Origin: Aphelocoma coerulescens
Taxonomy: Eukaryota; Chordata; Aves; Passeriformes; Corvidae
Length of the DNA: 64,000 nucleotides
Direction of reading: 5' to 3'
NCBI RefSeq assembly: GCF_041296385.1
Contig: NC_091034.1
Coordinates: forward strand, 2,058,807 to 2,122,806
In this document: positions 21,481 through 36,089 of the stretch, piece by piece
How the letters are laid out: each line of letters starts with the position of its first letter
Position numbering within the stretch: the stretch's first letter is position 1
Made by a program: the position numbers and the translations under genes
The notes under the pieces: generated by a model
Database searches by the model: none
What the model was told of the DNA's origin: nothing
Seen by the model: the letters and a program-made list of their open reading frames with translations, nothing else

Positions 21481-23199
21481 ATGGGTGCTCACACCTGACT
21501 CCTCCCCTGCAAGCTCAGCTGCCCCAGAATTCCTTCAGAGACCCTCTGGCATTCAGTAATATTTAGCAATGGATCATATAGAAGGTGTTTAATGATTAAT
21601 GGTATTTGGAAAAATATCATATACCCCAAGAAGTTTTACACTCTCTCTATTCCCATGCCAGCAAGTGAAGATTTGCAGAGTGAGGTAATTTTATTAAACC
21701 AACTGATAAAACTGGAAAAAATAAGAGAAATGCTTTGGAAATTCAACGTCTTCTTTGAGTCTTAACCAGAAACTGCAAATTTCTTGCCAAGTTCTGGCCG
21801 AAAATAGCTGTGCTGAGTTTCACTTAATTTTTAAAATCAGTTTGGAATTAAAGGATAGTTGGTGAAAATGTGGAGTGTGATTATTATTGTGGAGTAAAAG
21901 ATATTGCTGGAGCCAGGAGCAAATAGTGGCAATCCAGAGTTGGTCTCTGAATTAGCTCCAGGCTGACCTTGGGGATCCAATGCCCATCAGCAGCTATAGC
22001 CCACGCTTCCTTTTACTTCCATCCCAAGGGAATTTTCCATGCTCTGAAAGGAGCATCTCTGCTGCATCTACCCTGGGCTCCAGAAGATTTTCTGGAGCTT
22101 GGAGAAGCGCTGGGAGTGCTACACGATGGTTCACTGCCTGTGAATCCATGAACAAACTCCCTTTCCACACGTTAATTAGAGGTTTTGCTGAAGAAAGTCT
22201 AAGGAAAGACAGAAGCAGATGGGAAGAGATATTTAGACATTTTAACGATCTCTTCCTGTGCCTAATGGAAGAGGGTTAAATGTTAAATTCCATAACTCTT
22301 CAAAACCTTTGGGTAAGCACTGACCGGGGCAGTTACAAGTTGCTGCATAAACTGTGAAATTGTCCAGTCCCTGCTGGAAAGTCCTGACTTTGCCAGGGTT
22401 GGAAGTTCCCAGGGTGATGCTCCTTTGGCAATGTGCAGGTGGTTGAAACGCCTCTGGATAATGACACCCCCTGACCAGGCCGGTTTTTATCTGTGGGATC
22501 CACACAGAGCACAGTCACCCCAGATGGATATGAGGGTACAGCTGGGGAGAAGTCAGATTAATAAAGCAAATACAATTTACAGCTGTTAAAAATTAACAGT
22601 GCTGTGCTCAGGATGTCCCGGACATTCCCGATGTGTGTCCCTGCTATCTTAAGAATATTTGCACCTCTGTTTGCATATGGGACTGTCTGAAGTTTGGGGA
22701 CTGGGTATGATGGAGTTTTCTTTGCTGTGGCAGCCCCTGAGCTCACAAACTCCCAGACTGGGATGCCCCTAATCAAAGCCCTTTGGCTTAAATAAACTCC
22801 ACTTCCATCAGCCTTTTCGTTTCCCTTCTGCACTTTATAGACATGGAAACACATCCCAAAATCCTTGGTGTGCAAGTGCTGCTCTGCCATGATCAGCACA
22901 TCTTTTTTCTGTGGACTGCAGATACGTAGATATATATTCAGTTTGGAAAACAGGGAAGGGGCCAATCAGATGGACACCAAGCCAAGGAAATCCTGGGAAT
23001 GCAGAGTCATCCCTGGAGAATACCCTGGCTTAGCAGGACCTGCCTGTAACTTGCTGGATCAGGCATCTTTTCATCACCTTTCCTTGCCTGAAGTAGGAGA
23101 TGGGAAGTGAGGCATCTGTCCCTGCAGACAGATAATTTTGGGCATCAAAGAGCTAATGAAGGTCCAGGAAAAGAGGTGTCAGTTGCTGATCTTCACCTG
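21481..23199. other. No recognised gene
   Basis: No exon, RNA gene or repeat that I can support. Confidence 0.35.
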
Positions 23200-23435
23200 G
23201 AATCATTGAATGGTTTGGGTTGGGAGGGACCTTAAAGATCAGCAGGTGGGGTTTGCTCACTGCTGCGTTGGCCAGAAAGGCAGAAGCAACAAAGGATTTA
23301 TGCCTGGAAGTGTCCAAGGCCAGGTTAGGCTTGGAGCAACCTGATCTAGTGGAAGGTGTCCCTGCCCATGGCAGGGAGTGGGATGGGATGGGCTTTAAGG
23401 TCCCTCCCAACCCAAACCACTCTATAATTCTCTGA
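23200..23435. mobile_element. Two short CR1 ends facing outwards
   Basis: A minus-oriented CR1 tip (23200-23250) is followed by a plus-oriented CR1 3' end (23306-23435) that closes with CTCTATAATTCTCTG. Confidence 0.7.
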
Positions 23436-24680
23436 AGTGATTCTACAGCATGAGTGTGAATTTCCATCTCAGCAACAAATTTCTCAAAGTGCCTGAGCAG
23501 GAACTGGAGGAGCTGCCTAGGAACAAACACTTATTTCTGTTTAATAGCTTTGCAAACCTTCCTCCTCATTGGGCTGGGCTGGGAGAGGCCAGGCTGGGAA
23601 CCTGGAGGTGAGAGCCCAAATAATCCCTGTGATTTCAGACGAGATTGATTCAAATGTAAGAAACTCACTCATTTGTAAGAAATTCACTCATTTTCTTAAA
23701 GACATCCTGGCAGTCATTGCACCAGTGATGGGCACGCTGTTACCACAGGGCTGGGGTAAAGAAAAACCACAATATTTCCTGCATATTTTACTTCCTTGTC
23801 TTGCTGAGTGGCCCACACGTTTGGACCGGGCTTGATGCACATCTGAGCATTAATTTTGGTTTAAAAGTAATATAAACTAACAAACTCCTTGAGCCCAAGA
23901 AGCACAAATAAAAATTTAAGTATTAGAACCCCTTTGAAGAGAGACTGAGGAACACATTGCCTGTTTTGTTGTTGTCGGTTTTGTAGGTCTATTTATGTAT
24001 TTATTTTAAGAAAAGGGCAGAAATGAACATTCAAATTCCCTTCTGTAACTTCGGGCTCACTAATGTAAAAATCCAGCTCTCCCAGGAGATGGCAGAAGAG
24101 TCCCAATGATGGTCACTTCTGGGTGATGGATGTTTAAGTGCTGGGAAAAGTCTGGGAGCTGTTGAGCTCCGATCCAAATGATCAAAATCTTACAGATTTA
24201 CAGCCAAGGCCTTTCCTGCTTTCTGTAAATTCTCCTGCTCTGCACACAGGGATGTGTCAGGGCTGGATTTCGTGTCACAACATCCCTGTGTCTGAAGCAA
24301 AGGGAAAAAGCATCTGGGAACAGAGGAGGGTGGAAAGGGCTGCGCTATCTGCTGGGAAGATGTTGGGTGAGGAGTGATGGGATCATAGTGTCAGGTTTGA
24401 GGTTAGCACTGGGACTGGAGGACTGAATTCCTCAAAATGAGATCACCATAATGACATTTTTCAAGTCTGTGGGTGGGAGAGGGTGGAAACGGCGACTGAG
24501 GGAACCGCAAAGCTCCTGCACCTGGCTGTGTGCGGAGTGGGGCTGTGGAACAGGGGTTTTAGGACCAGCACGGGCACAGAGTGTGTTGGACTGGCTGAGG
24601 GCGAGTTGGATCTGCTCCAGCTCAGGACTGACACCTGGAATGTGGTGTGGAGGTACCTTGCAGGCATCAGGCTGCCTGGT
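23436..24680. other. No recognised gene
   Basis: No supportable feature. A short imperfect duplication (AAGAAACTCACTCATT) occurs at about 23656-23700. Confidence 0.35.
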
Positions 24681-24925
24681 CATAGAATCCCAGAATGGTT
24701 TGTGTTGGAAGAGACCTTAAAGCTCATCCCAATCCACCCCTGCCATGGGCAGGGGCTCCTTCCACCATCCCAGGCTGCTCCAAGCCCCATCCAGCCTGGC
24801 CTTGGACACTGCCAGGGATCCAGGGGCAGCCACAGCTGCTCTGGGCACCCTGTGCCAGGGCCTCCCCACCCTCCCAGGGAACAATTCCTTCCCAAGATCC
24901 CATCTAGCCCTGCCCTCTTTCATCC
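24681..24925 (-). mobile_element. CR1 LINE 3' fragment
   Basis: Reversed CR1 end starting CATAGAATCCCAGAATGGTT. Confidence 0.8.
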
Positions 24926-27220
24926 ACCAAGGAACTGTGGCAGTGCACTGTGCTCAGCTCACGGAGCTGGGGGGGTAGCAGACGTGACACGGCCAACAAC
25001 CCAACGGGGTTTAGATGGCCAACACCAAGGGCAGGGACATCCCCCTTTTCTGGGGTGCTTTTCTGCAGCTTTTCTGCTGCAAGAGACTCGTTCAATCCCC
25101 TCTGTGTCCTCAGCCAGCTGTCCCACCTCCTGCTCACACACACTCTGCAACTTAAAGGCTGTTTTCCAGCAAGTTGCTCTTGATCTACCAGCCTGAGCAG
25201 TCTTTAGCTCCATGAATATTTAACTACTTCATAGGAAGCTGAATATCTTTAAGAGGCAGGAGAGGAAAAGCCTCATGGTAAGAGGTCTTAGATCTGCTGT
25301 TCAAGGGGTTTCGTGCAGGGGAGCAAAGACTGAATCTGAACAACTTAATTGTCTTCTGCAGTTTCCAAAGTGAGTTCAGACCGTTATTACAGATCTTACA
25401 GATATTTCAGATGTCCCCAACAAAAATAAGGAACCTAAATACCAAGGGCATGTTTTAGACAAGTGCAGAGTTCATCAGGCACCAGTGACCTTAACCCTGT
25501 CCTCCAATGGGGCTGCGATGGAGGAAGAGCCAGCCCAACCTTCTTTATCCCAAACTATAAAATCTGCACTCACAGAAGTTGCTCTGTGGTTTCTTTGTTA
25601 AAAAAGTCAATGTTTAACCAGGTTACCTTATCTGCTGCATTATATTTTTTTAAAGGGTTTCTTTTGTTTTATCCCTGAGGTCTTTGCACACCTTACTCTG
25701 GTTGGAGTCTAAATTTAAGGAAGTCGAGAGTTTTCCAGAGCATCGGAGGCAAAAGGCACATACTGAACGATACAAAAATCTTCTTTTCTTTCAAGGTATA
25801 TAAACAGCTGCCCTTTCATTTTAACAAAGACCTTCCATCTCATTTGTCATAGAGAAGTACACCACCATTGCAAATAAAGATCATGTGTGGAAAAAGATCT
25901 CACTTGCCAGATCAAGAATCTGAACTATGTAACTGTTTCCAAGATTACCGTGGAAACCAAATTACTACTAAAAGGACATTAATCTGTCTCTGACCCTGAA
26001 ATGCTGTAGTGAAGGATTTTTGTTGTTACCCATTAGGTCTGCCCAGGAATTTCTTCAAGCATTTAGGAATTCAACATTAATTGCCTGTGAGGGTGAATAA
26101 GCCATGAAGTTACCTCCACAAACCCTCTCCCAGATCAAAGCAACACCCGAAACTAAGAGAAGAAAGAGATTTTTGGTATTTTCAAGCTGCAATTTGCATG
26201 ATTCAGGTGCAATTGAGTGTGGCTTTTTCATGGGAATATTTCTGCCAGAACATGATTGGCATCCACAGGCACCACGTCCAAAATTTAGCAATGACTGGAT
26301 TGATCTCTGCTGAAAAAGTCCTTAAGTTTAAAGAAATTTAAAATAAAATTGTGTTCATCTGGCTCAGCCTCCCCACTGAGAAATAATCAACCAAGGAGCT
26401 CAGTGAAGAGCCTCTTTGAGTGGGGAACAAGGACAACTGAAATATAAACTGCTTGATATATAAAAAATAATAGTTTTCTCTTAAACCTGAAAACCCCCTT
26501 TCTGTATGTACTTATCGACCCTTTTAAAACATGTTTTGATTAATTTTTGCTATTTTTTTCCTGGCTGCTGTCCCAGTCAGGGGAGACTTTCCCTGGAAAC
26601 AGTTCAGTGGGGAGCAGAAAGGGTAGTTCAGAAACCAGAATCGAAGTATTTTGTCAGATCTTTCCCCTGTGAGCCCAGCTCTGTCCCTTGCTGCCACCGG
26701 TCACTTGGGTTTTCTGCTTAGAAAAAATACATTTCTAGATTTAATTTGGAGATTTGCTTTTTAGTTTTAGCTTAAAATTCTTCCCATTTTCTTGGAGTAA
26801 GGGGTCAAAGCTGTGTCCAGTGAGGAGATATGGCCTGGGATGCTTTGAGGCTTCATGTAATTCCTCTGGACTGGAAGAGTGTCCTCCCTCCAGGAGGTGA
26901 TAAAATGTGCATTGGAGGAGTCTGAGCTCAGCTGATGATGTTGTGGAGGGGGAATATGTAGAGCAAAGGTCAGAAAAAAGGTCGGACAGGACAATTGGCA
27001 GCTGGAATGGCAGGAACTGGTTCTCTCTTCGGCAGGAATTGGTCTCTGCTGGAGCTGAGGTTAATGACCTTCTCCCCCCAGCAGGAATCTGGGATACAAC
27101 CTGTCTAGGATCCCAGGGAAACACCTGGACAAGCAGCTCATTTATCGCACTGTGCTAAACCCCCTCATTTTGTCATAATGCAGAATCCTTAATTCCAATG
27201 TCACTACTTTTCTTTTTTTC
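24926..27220. other. No recognised gene
   Basis: No exon, RNA gene or element recognised. A TATATAAA word near 25798 has no other promoter support. Confidence 0.35.
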
Positions 27221-27711
<491 letters not shown>

Positions 27712-28907
27712 CCTGGGAATGACTGAAGACCTTTGTCCAGATTCACTTGGAATTAGTTATTGGGAAAAACCCACGGAGTGAAAATGGTTCCAGTGTCTGT
27801 GTGTCTGTGCATGTGCGCACACCAGGTTAGCCATGGTGGTTCCACTCTGGATATAAACTGTTCTTCAAGCGATCAAAATCCCAGGAAATTTATACTTATC
27901 ATCACCACTACTAGGAAAGTGACTTTCAGGAATTTCATACTCAATTTAACAGAGTAAATCAATTTATATTTGGGGATTCAAAACATAAATACACCTGTAT
28001 AAACACACCATGTGGTTCACTGGATGGTTTTGGTTATCCATTGATTATTCATTGGTTATTGAAAGAATTATTATTTTTATTGGGCAACTCTCAAATAAAT
28101 GAAAAAATGGCACAAAGATTGTGAGTGTGTTCTCGTACCATACACATGAGTACAATTATAGGTGTTTGTCACAGGTGGAGTGGTTGTGGGTGGACCAGAA
28201 GGGAGAATTTGATGTGAAAACTCTCAAAAGGTCCAGGACAAAATGAGATCCAACCCCCCTGTGCAATGCAATGCAACTGAAAATGAGGTAAGAAAAAATA
28301 ATTTCAGCTTCTTGAAATAGCAGAGAGGAGCTCCAGGCTCTCTTCGTGGACACACAAGTGAAAGCAGAATTATTTGTTCTACCTGTCCCACAAATGTTGA
28401 AAATTACTTTGTTAAAGGGAAAAACTAATCTATATTTAATTTTCACTGGGACCACTTAAAATTAAATGGTGTTGAAAACAAGACATTTTGTTCTTGCTCT
28501 GTCTTTGGGAAAATGAGATTTTTAGCTCCGCTGTGGATTTTTCGTTATTCCACATCAAAATCTCGCAGAACACAAACACACAAACAGCGCCTCTTTATGC
28601 CCCTCTGGGATTATGTGTCTGCTTTTCAGCCGACCTTTGCCAAAGGCATCCTGGCACCTGCTGGAAGCACAACAAATGAACAGAAACCTTTCTGCAGTTC
28701 GTGGTCAGTTCTCATCAGGGAAAGGAATGTCAAGAGAACATTTCCAGGCATGTCCTGCAGGAGCTCTGAAATAATGACTCACCAAACTCAAACGGCAACT
28801 GAGTCCTCCCATGATCTGGGTAATGGAATCCTTTCCTCATGGATCTCACTCATCTTCTTCATTAGTCTGCCAATGAAGACCTTGCCCTCCACATTTTCAA
28901 CCTAAAC
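27712..28907. other. No recognised gene
   Basis: No supportable feature. Confidence 0.35.
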
Positions 28908-29380
28908 AGAATCAAGGAATCACTGAGGCTGGAAAAGACCTCAAAGATCATCAATCCAATCATTAACTCAAGCAATAACAGGCCCACCCTTACTCCACGT
29001 CCCCAAGTGCCATACCCACGTGATTTTTGAACCCTTCCAGGGATGGTGACTCCATCACTGCCCTGGGCAGCCTGTGCCAGTGCCTGAGCAACCCCTTCTG
29101 TGAAGAACCTTTCCCTAATGTCCAGCCTAGTCTTCCCCTGGCCCAGCCTGAGGTCGTTCCCTCTCCTCCTGTCCCTGTTCCCTGGGAGCAGAGCCCGACC
29201 CCCCGGCTGCCCCCTCCTGTCCCCCTGAGCCTCCTTTTCTCCAGGCTGAGCCACTTTCCCAGCTCCCTCAGCTGCTTCTGGTCCTCCAGTCCCTTCCCAG
29301 CTCTGTTCCCTTCTCTGGACATGCTCCACGTCTTCCTTGTTCTGAGGAGCCCAGAACTGCTCCAGGATTCGAGGTGCAGC
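28908..29380 (-). mobile_element. CR1 LINE 3' fragment, longer copy
   Basis: Reversed CR1 from GGAATCACTGAGGCTGGAAA through the CTGAGCCTCCTTTTCTCCAG block. It is parallel to the still longer copy at 44675-45400. Confidence 0.8.
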
Positions 29381-29604
29381 CACATCCCAGCTCTCTGGTG
29401 CAAAGCTGCCCAACCTCAGCTGCTGCTCCCCCCCAGAGCCTGGACAGCACAGACATGGAGCTGCTGCTCCTCTTCAGACTCCTGAGTGCTCTGGGAGCCT
29501 TCAGGCAGCCATTCATGGAGCAAGAGGACATGGAGAGGTGAGATGCTGACTCTGCATCACTGCCCAGCACACCCTGACTCCAGATCTGTGTCACTGTGTG
29601 CAGC

Positions 29605-29885
29605 AGAGGATCCCTACTTGGGCAATCCCAGAGGACACAGCCTTAAGCTGCAGCAGAGGGGGTTTAGGCTGGGCATTAGGGAGAAATTCTTCACAGAAAG
29701 AGTGATTTGGGCTGCCCAGGGAGGTGGTGGAGTCACCATCCCCTGTGGGATTTAAGGAAGGCCTGGATGGGGCACTCAGTGCCATGGTCTGGTTGATATG
29801 ATGGTGGTGGGTCATAGGTTGGACTCAATGGTCTCAGAGGTCTTTTCCAACATAATTGATTCTGGGATTCTGGGATTCTGGGATG
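29605..29885 (+). mobile_element. CR1 LINE 3' fragment with 8-bp terminal repeats
   Basis: A subfamily with GGTTGGACTCAATGGTCTCA and TCTTTTCCAACATAATTGAT, ending in three GATTCTGG units. The 8-bp terminal microsatellite is a CR1 hallmark. Confidence 0.75.
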
Positions 29886-31844
29886 CTCTGCCCACCGGCT
29901 TAGCCCTCACACAGACCAGGTCCTCTTTGGCCTCGCTGTTGGGGGCAGGAGCTGAGGAATTCTGGGTCACCTTTTTACAAAGGTAAATGGAGTATTGGAT
30001 CCAACTGTCCGAGCACCTTCCAGAAGGCAGAACCTGGCACTCCCTGCTTGGCCCCACAACGTCTGTGGGTCACTCACAACGGGATCAGCAGGTCTGCAAA
30101 ACAAATATGTGGAAAATCAACCGGCACCGTCAGCCCCTTTCAGCACAGATGACTCTCCACTGCAAATGAAGATGACGTCTGGGGTTTGGGATTTGTCTTC
30201 CCCACCTTCCTCTCTCCCCTCCTCCAGGTGATGGACATTGCCAGTTCTATTACTCCTAATGGAGATTATTTATCCAAAATAGCTCATCAGTGCTCACTGC
30301 TGACCACACCTTCCACGTCTTCATCTTGGCAAGACCATCCAGGCTGGGAATGGCAAACCCAGGACCTGCTCATCAGCAAGGTTGGGGTTCTATTTTTCTA
30401 TTAAACTTCCAAACTGAGATTTCACCTGTGCTTCTGTCTACAGAATGAATATCATTGCATCTCCTTGCCAGGTCCCTGAAATGACCTCCTGAAAGACAAA
30501 GACCTTGTATAAAAAAATATATCTATTTAAAAGAGGCCAAAAAATATTGGAGATTTAACTGTTTTCATTCTTTTTATTTCACTAAAGGTAAAAAATCGAA
30601 GGGAAATTGGGAAGAGCATCCCAGAGAGCTTTGGCTCAGGCCTGTGGTGGGGCTTGCAGAAAATTGTTCCAGATGACTACATTATTATTGACACCTCTGT
30701 GGTGGGGTTGTTTAAATGTGGGGCTATTAAGGAATAGAAAGAGGGGACAGAAAGTGCATTTTTTTTTTTTGAAGAAGAGTGACATAAAATAGAGATGGGA
30801 AAGGGAATGTGACTTTTTTGTGAAGAAGGGAGACAAAAGATGGGGATGGAAAGGGCAAGCAGCTGTTCCGGGTTCAGGCTTCAAGCTCCTGCCTCCACAG
30901 CTTCTCCCAGGGCCATGAGCCTTTCTGAAAGGGGAATCTTAAATAATTAAAATCTGAAATCTGCTCACTGAGAGAAAGAATGAGCAGCTCTTGCAAAAGA
31001 TTGCATTAAACCTATATTAAAGCAGAGTTCAGACTGAAGGAAAAGACCAGTTGGGGAGGGTTAAAAACCACCACAGGGATATTGTTGTGTGTGACAAATA
31101 CAAGAAATTCCAAGGGAATACTACACATCAAAGTAATTCCCTCATAGTTAGGGATGGAGAGATGTTCAAGCTCTTCAGATTGCCCTAAATCGTACCAAAA
31201 GTGATGAGAAGTGTTTTTGTGGCTCTGCTGCCAACTCGTGCTATCTTTAAAAACAAACCCACATGTTCTGCAATATTTTGAGCCTAAAAAAGTAACTCAG
31301 CTGTGAAAAAAGCCAGATCTGGCTGTGTGGATTGCGTACTTCCCACTTATCCATATTTGAATGTCTTTCAAGTGTAACCTTAACTGAATAATTTGAGTTT
31401 ATTGTGCTTGTTTTGAGAAAATTATCTCATCACAGAGCAATCACAACATCCTTGTAAGGCTGATTGGAGAAAGCCACGTTCAGAGAGGAGTTAGGAATTG
31501 TTCCCTGTCAAACCAGGGTGTTGCATCAAGTGTGATTCTGCAGGAATCTGTGTGAGCCAGCACGATCCAATATTTCCATTTAACACCTTGTATTGAACAG
31601 ACTTTGCTGACATTTGCAGATGAAACCGGGCTGTGAGGGATGACTTGTACAGGGAGATTTTTCAGAAGAAGAGTCTGTTCTGGAGCCTGGAGGTGCAGTC
31701 CTGTATTTTTTAAGGAATAAACACGAGCAGGTTCATGCCAGGTAATCCAGCAGGAGTTCAGCAGGAGCGGAGCAGCTTTGCAAAAACCTGGGGATTATTA
31801 TGGATTACAAATTTGATGTGGTATGTGAAACTGGAAAAAGAAAA
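29886..31844. other. No recognised gene
   Basis: No supportable feature. Confidence 0.35.
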
Positions 31845-32025
31845 GGGCAGGGACACCTTCCACTATCCCAGGCTGCTCCAAGCCCCGTCCAGCCTGGCCT
31901 TGGACACTTCCAGGGATCCAGGGGCAGCCACAGCTTCTCTGGGCACCCTGTGCCAGGGCCTCCCCACCCTCACAGGAAAGGATTTCTTTCCAGTATCCCA
32001 TCTAACCCTGCCCTGTGGCAGATTT
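31845..32025 (-). mobile_element. CR1 LINE internal 3' UTR fragment without terminus
   Basis: It starts at CAGGGACACCTTCCACTATC, so the terminal 60 or so bases of CR1 are missing. Confidence 0.7.
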
Positions 32026-33019
32026 GCAGCACAAAAGTGATACAGCTCCCTAGACTTTATGGGAATTACCTGCAGGAATATTTGGAGAAGGTACTCAGAT
32101 AGCTCATAACAAATACAAGGATTCAGACCTTCATTCAAAGCAGAAAAAAGCACCTTGTACTCTGGGGACCACTTTTTGTGCCCCCAAAATTATAAATAAT
32201 GCTGACCCAGCAGCAGATGACATTTGCCACAAACCTGAAGTGAAAGGAGGAAGATTCCTGGATTCTCTCCTCTGTGTTCTTTGCTGTTCCCCGTGGATCC
32301 ACCTGCAGTACACAGCACTGCTCCCGGGATGAGCACAGTGCTTGCACTGGGGTTGTCTGTGAAAATCCCTGGGATTAATGGGGACAGTGCTCCAAATCCA
32401 GCTCCACCCAGTGATTTGTGTAACCTTCTGTCACCCTGTGGGAAGCTGCTGCTGCTCTGCTGATTCCCAGAGAAATACGGACTCACAAATGTTCTGATGT
32501 AAATATAATCCTCAGAGAGAGACGCTTGGGATAACGTCCCCCTCCCACAAATCCTAATCCTGGGAGCTGAGATTCCTTGATATCATCTGCAATGCTCCCT
32601 TGTGTGACCCTCTGAAGTGGAATAACACTCAGCAGTTTTGGCCTTCAAACTTTGATTTTATGTTGGTTTTTTCCCCCCAAAATCCCTGTGAGATATGGTC
32701 ACTGTGATCTGCTTCAGGTGCAGAGTCTGTAACGCTCTTCCTCTGTGAGGGCTGGGCTGAATTCCTAATTCAATCCTTTGAGAGGTTACATAAGGAATGG
32801 TGCTCAGGAGAAGCGTTCATCCCTTTTTGAGGCCAGGAGGAATGTGAGGGACAGGTCCCATGTAGGTTCTTGCCTCTCCACTGTGATAAGGCACAGAAGA
32901 CCAGAAAAGTGACCTTTGGGGGAAGGAAGGTCACCTGCAGAGCCCTGGGGCTGCCACAGCCTCAGTTCAGGGTGGGGCTGGGCCAGGGTGGGTCACTGCA
33001 CACCCTGAAGGAGGACTCA
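32026..33019. other. No recognised gene
   Basis: No supportable feature. Confidence 0.35.
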
Positions 33020-33310
33020 GAGGATCACAGAATGGTTTGGTTGGAAAGGACCTTAAAGATCTCCTCCTTCCCGCCCCCTGCCCTCAGGTATATCAGCACC
33101 TTCCATATAGAACCACAGAATGTTCTGAGCTGGAAAGGGCCCACAAGGATCATCCAAATCCAGCTCCTGGCCCTGCACAGACACCCCAACAACATCCCCC
33201 TGGGCAGCCCTGGCAGCGCTGTCCAAACGCTCCTGGAGCTCTGGCAGCCTCAGGGCCGGGACCATTCCCTGGGGAGCCTGGGCACTGCCCAGCACCCTCT
33301 GGGGGATGTT
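33020..33310 (-). mobile_element. Two adjacent reversed CR1 ends of different subfamilies
   Basis: A short CR1 tip (33020-33095) is followed by a second-subfamily copy (33108-33310) with CTGAGCTGGAAAGGGCCCAC. Confidence 0.7.
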
Positions 33311-34089
33311 TGGGTGAAATCCCCAGATCATCTCTGCCTACCTGCAGCCAGAGGAGTATTTTCCACAGTTAGTTCATAAAGGTTTCTGAAATGGTGATTG
33401 TGAGACCAGGAGTGAAATCACAAGCGGGAAATGGTGGGAATCTCCGGCCACAACCTGCTGTTGTTTTATCTCTGTGGTGAGCCACATAAACAACAGCAAA
33501 AAGATGCTCATGCCATATTCATCCAAACCACCCAAACACCTGAAACGGCATTTTCTTTGTCTTCAAGAGACTATATTTGCATATATTTACATGAATTTAC
33601 AGTTTTTATATGCATTTATCTACACAAACAAAATATTTAAAAAATATATTCACTACAGTATCTCACGGTGTAGGGAAAAAATTGAGTTTGTTCTCAGCTT
33701 CCAAATGAAAAATAAGGATCAGAAAATGCTTTCCAGTTGTTCAAATAAAATAAGCATTAGCAAAATACATCCGAAACAAAAGAAGAAAAATACATCCTTA
33801 CGCAATGCAATTGAAATTTCCCATTTTAGTAAGTTTGGCTCTGTTGCCTCGGTACCTGCTCTTTTCTAATATTACAAAAGAATCAGCACAGATGGCACCT
33901 GAATTTCCATTGTAATAAATCAGGAGAAAGACATCAATGTAAACCCTTCTGTGGTGGATTTTTCCGTGTGCAAAACAGGAAAATCCAGCCTTGCCGGACA
34001 CACAATCAAAAGACTCCTCACAAGAAACCCACCTCCTGTGATTTGTTTGGGGTTACACCATCCAAATGGTCCCTCTGAGGAGCAGAGGA
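33311..34089. other. No recognised gene
   Basis: AT-rich, no supportable exon. Confidence 0.35.
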
Positions 34090-34190
34090 GCTGTGGCTGC
34101 CCCATCCCTGGCAGTGTCCAAGGCCAGGGTAGACAGGGCTTGGAGCAACCTGGGACAGTGGAAAGCCTCCCTGCCTATGGAAACCTCTAG
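34090..34190 (+). mobile_element. CR1 LINE fragment without terminus
   Basis: CAGTGTCCAAGGCCAGGG and following CR1 words; ends before the terminal CCTTCCAACCC block. Confidence 0.65.
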
Positions 34191-34671
34191 AACAGACAGA
34201 AAAGTGAGTTTGTTAAGGTTTGTCAGGTTATAAAAAAATAAAAAGCCAATTGGGAATCCCTTCCCAGGTGCTGAGCTGTTATAAATCTTCCGATAGACGT
34301 AAGTCAAAACTGCAAAAAAAAAAAATCTGTGTGGAGACAACTGGCAGTGGGAGCTGTTGGAGCTCTGTGATCATGGACACAGCTCCCAAACCAAGATGTC
34401 CCAAAGTGGGCTGAGAAACCCCCAGTGCTGCTGTGCCCATGGGGACAACACAGTCCCTTGGACAGAAATCAGAGCTGTAGGAATTGCTTTGCCAGTATTT
34501 TGGGTACAGGGAGTGATAACAAATCTGTTTTGTTACTCAGGAATCCTGTATTTTTCCTGCACACTTTTCCAGTTAAGAACTTTTAGGGAAATCCATGCCT
34601 TTGCCAGAAATGTCAACATTTATCTTGGCTCCATGATGAATAATAGGGAAAATAAATAGAATTTCACAGAA

Positions 34672-34835
34672 CCCCAGAATGATTTGGGTTGGAAGGGACC
34701 TTTAAGCCCATCCAGTTCCACCCCCTGCCATGGGCAGGGACACCTTCCACTATACCAGATTGCTCCAAGTCCCATCCAACCTGGCCTTGGACACTTCCAG
34801 GGATGGGGCAGCCACAGCTGCTCTGGGCTGATAGT
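34672..34835 (-). mobile_element. CR1 LINE 3' fragment
   Basis: Reversed end with CAGAATGATTTGGGTTGGAA. Confidence 0.8.
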
Positions 34836-35021
34836 GAGGAGGTGGTAAAATTGCCTCAGATACAATGGAACCAACTTGTTCTTTATCAAACCGCTTAATA
34901 TAAAATGAATCTCATAAAGCTGCTGATTTTGCAAGGTAGGCCCATTGCAGTTCCGTTCCTGTGGAATTCCTGACTGACATTTCACAACATCCCATGAGTT
35001 AAAAAGAGAAGAGGAAGGGGA

Positions 35022-35108
35022 AGAGGGTACCTGGGAATGGGGTACTTGGGAGTGGGTACCTGGGAATGGGTACCTGGGAATGAGGTACCTGGGAATGGGG
35101 TACCTGAC
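35022..35108. repeat. Short tandem repeat, unit about 15 bp (GGTACCTGGGAATG)
   Basis: Five to six GGTACCTGGGAATG-like units of slightly varying length. Confidence 0.85.
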
Positions 35109-36089
35109 AAAGCAGAACCGCACCTATCAGGAAGGAAAGTGTTCCCAGCAAAGTCAGGTGAAAGCTCTACCTTCTCCGGCTTTGTTTTCCAGCCTGCACC
35201 AGTGACTTTGATTCCCAGTGCAAAGACACAGGAACAGTGAGATCTCCCTCAACACTGCCTCAAACACGCTGCTGGATCTTCAGCCAAGAAAGCTGGAGGG
35301 CCTCCAACCCCTCACCCCAGATGTGTCTGGGGTTTTTTATGTAACGAGGCTGAACATGACTTGCAGCAGGGAAGACACACAGGCAGGGTTTGTCGTGGTT
35401 CTGGGAAGGTTTGTCAGAATGTCCTGAGCGCTGCCAAAATGCCAAGCACCAAAGCGGGGATTGGCCCCTAATTTTCCATATTGGTGTGAGGGGAACAGCA
35501 TTAATCAGATGTACTCCATGACTCTCCTTCCCACAGAGGGAAATACTTGGATAAATTCTGCAAAGCCAAAGCCCGGGTTTAGAACTTCAGGAAGAGCCGA
35601 GCAGAGGATCCTTATGTCCTTGTACCACCTGGCTCATCATGAAGGTCCAAGAAACAATGCTTTAGAAACGCTCCTACTCTTTCCTTCAATTCTAAGTTGG
35701 GCTGATCCAACCTGGCTACAGGAACCTCCCACTCCCAGCAGGGTTCCTGCCCTAGATCAGGGTGGCCGAGCCTTTTACCAATCCGAATGTTGGATGGAAT
35801 ATCTGAGAGGGTGGAGGTCCTTCACCTCTTTGGTGACCTGTGCAAGGGCTGAAGAGAAATTTGGGGGAGAGAGCTTTTTCTAAAAGCCACCTTGAACCTC
35901 CCAGGCTGCAATTTGTGACTACTGCCCCTTGTTGGACCATCTGGTACCACTTAGTTCTCTTCTGTCCTCTTTGTCGTTGTCCTCCAAATAGATGTAGCTG
36001 CTGGTCCTTCAGCCTTCATCTGACTAACCCAGCTCAGATCCCACCACCTTTCCTTGTACTCCCTGTGATCCAGGCATGACCATGGAGTG
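35109..36089. other. No recognised gene
   Basis: No supportable feature. Confidence 0.35.

Noticed and set aside
25795..25805. TATATAAA as a promoter
   Set aside because: No other promoter element or downstream exon; common in AT-rich DNA.
28862..29485. Frames of 137-183 codons on both strands
   Set aside because: Translation of a reversed CR1 3' end.
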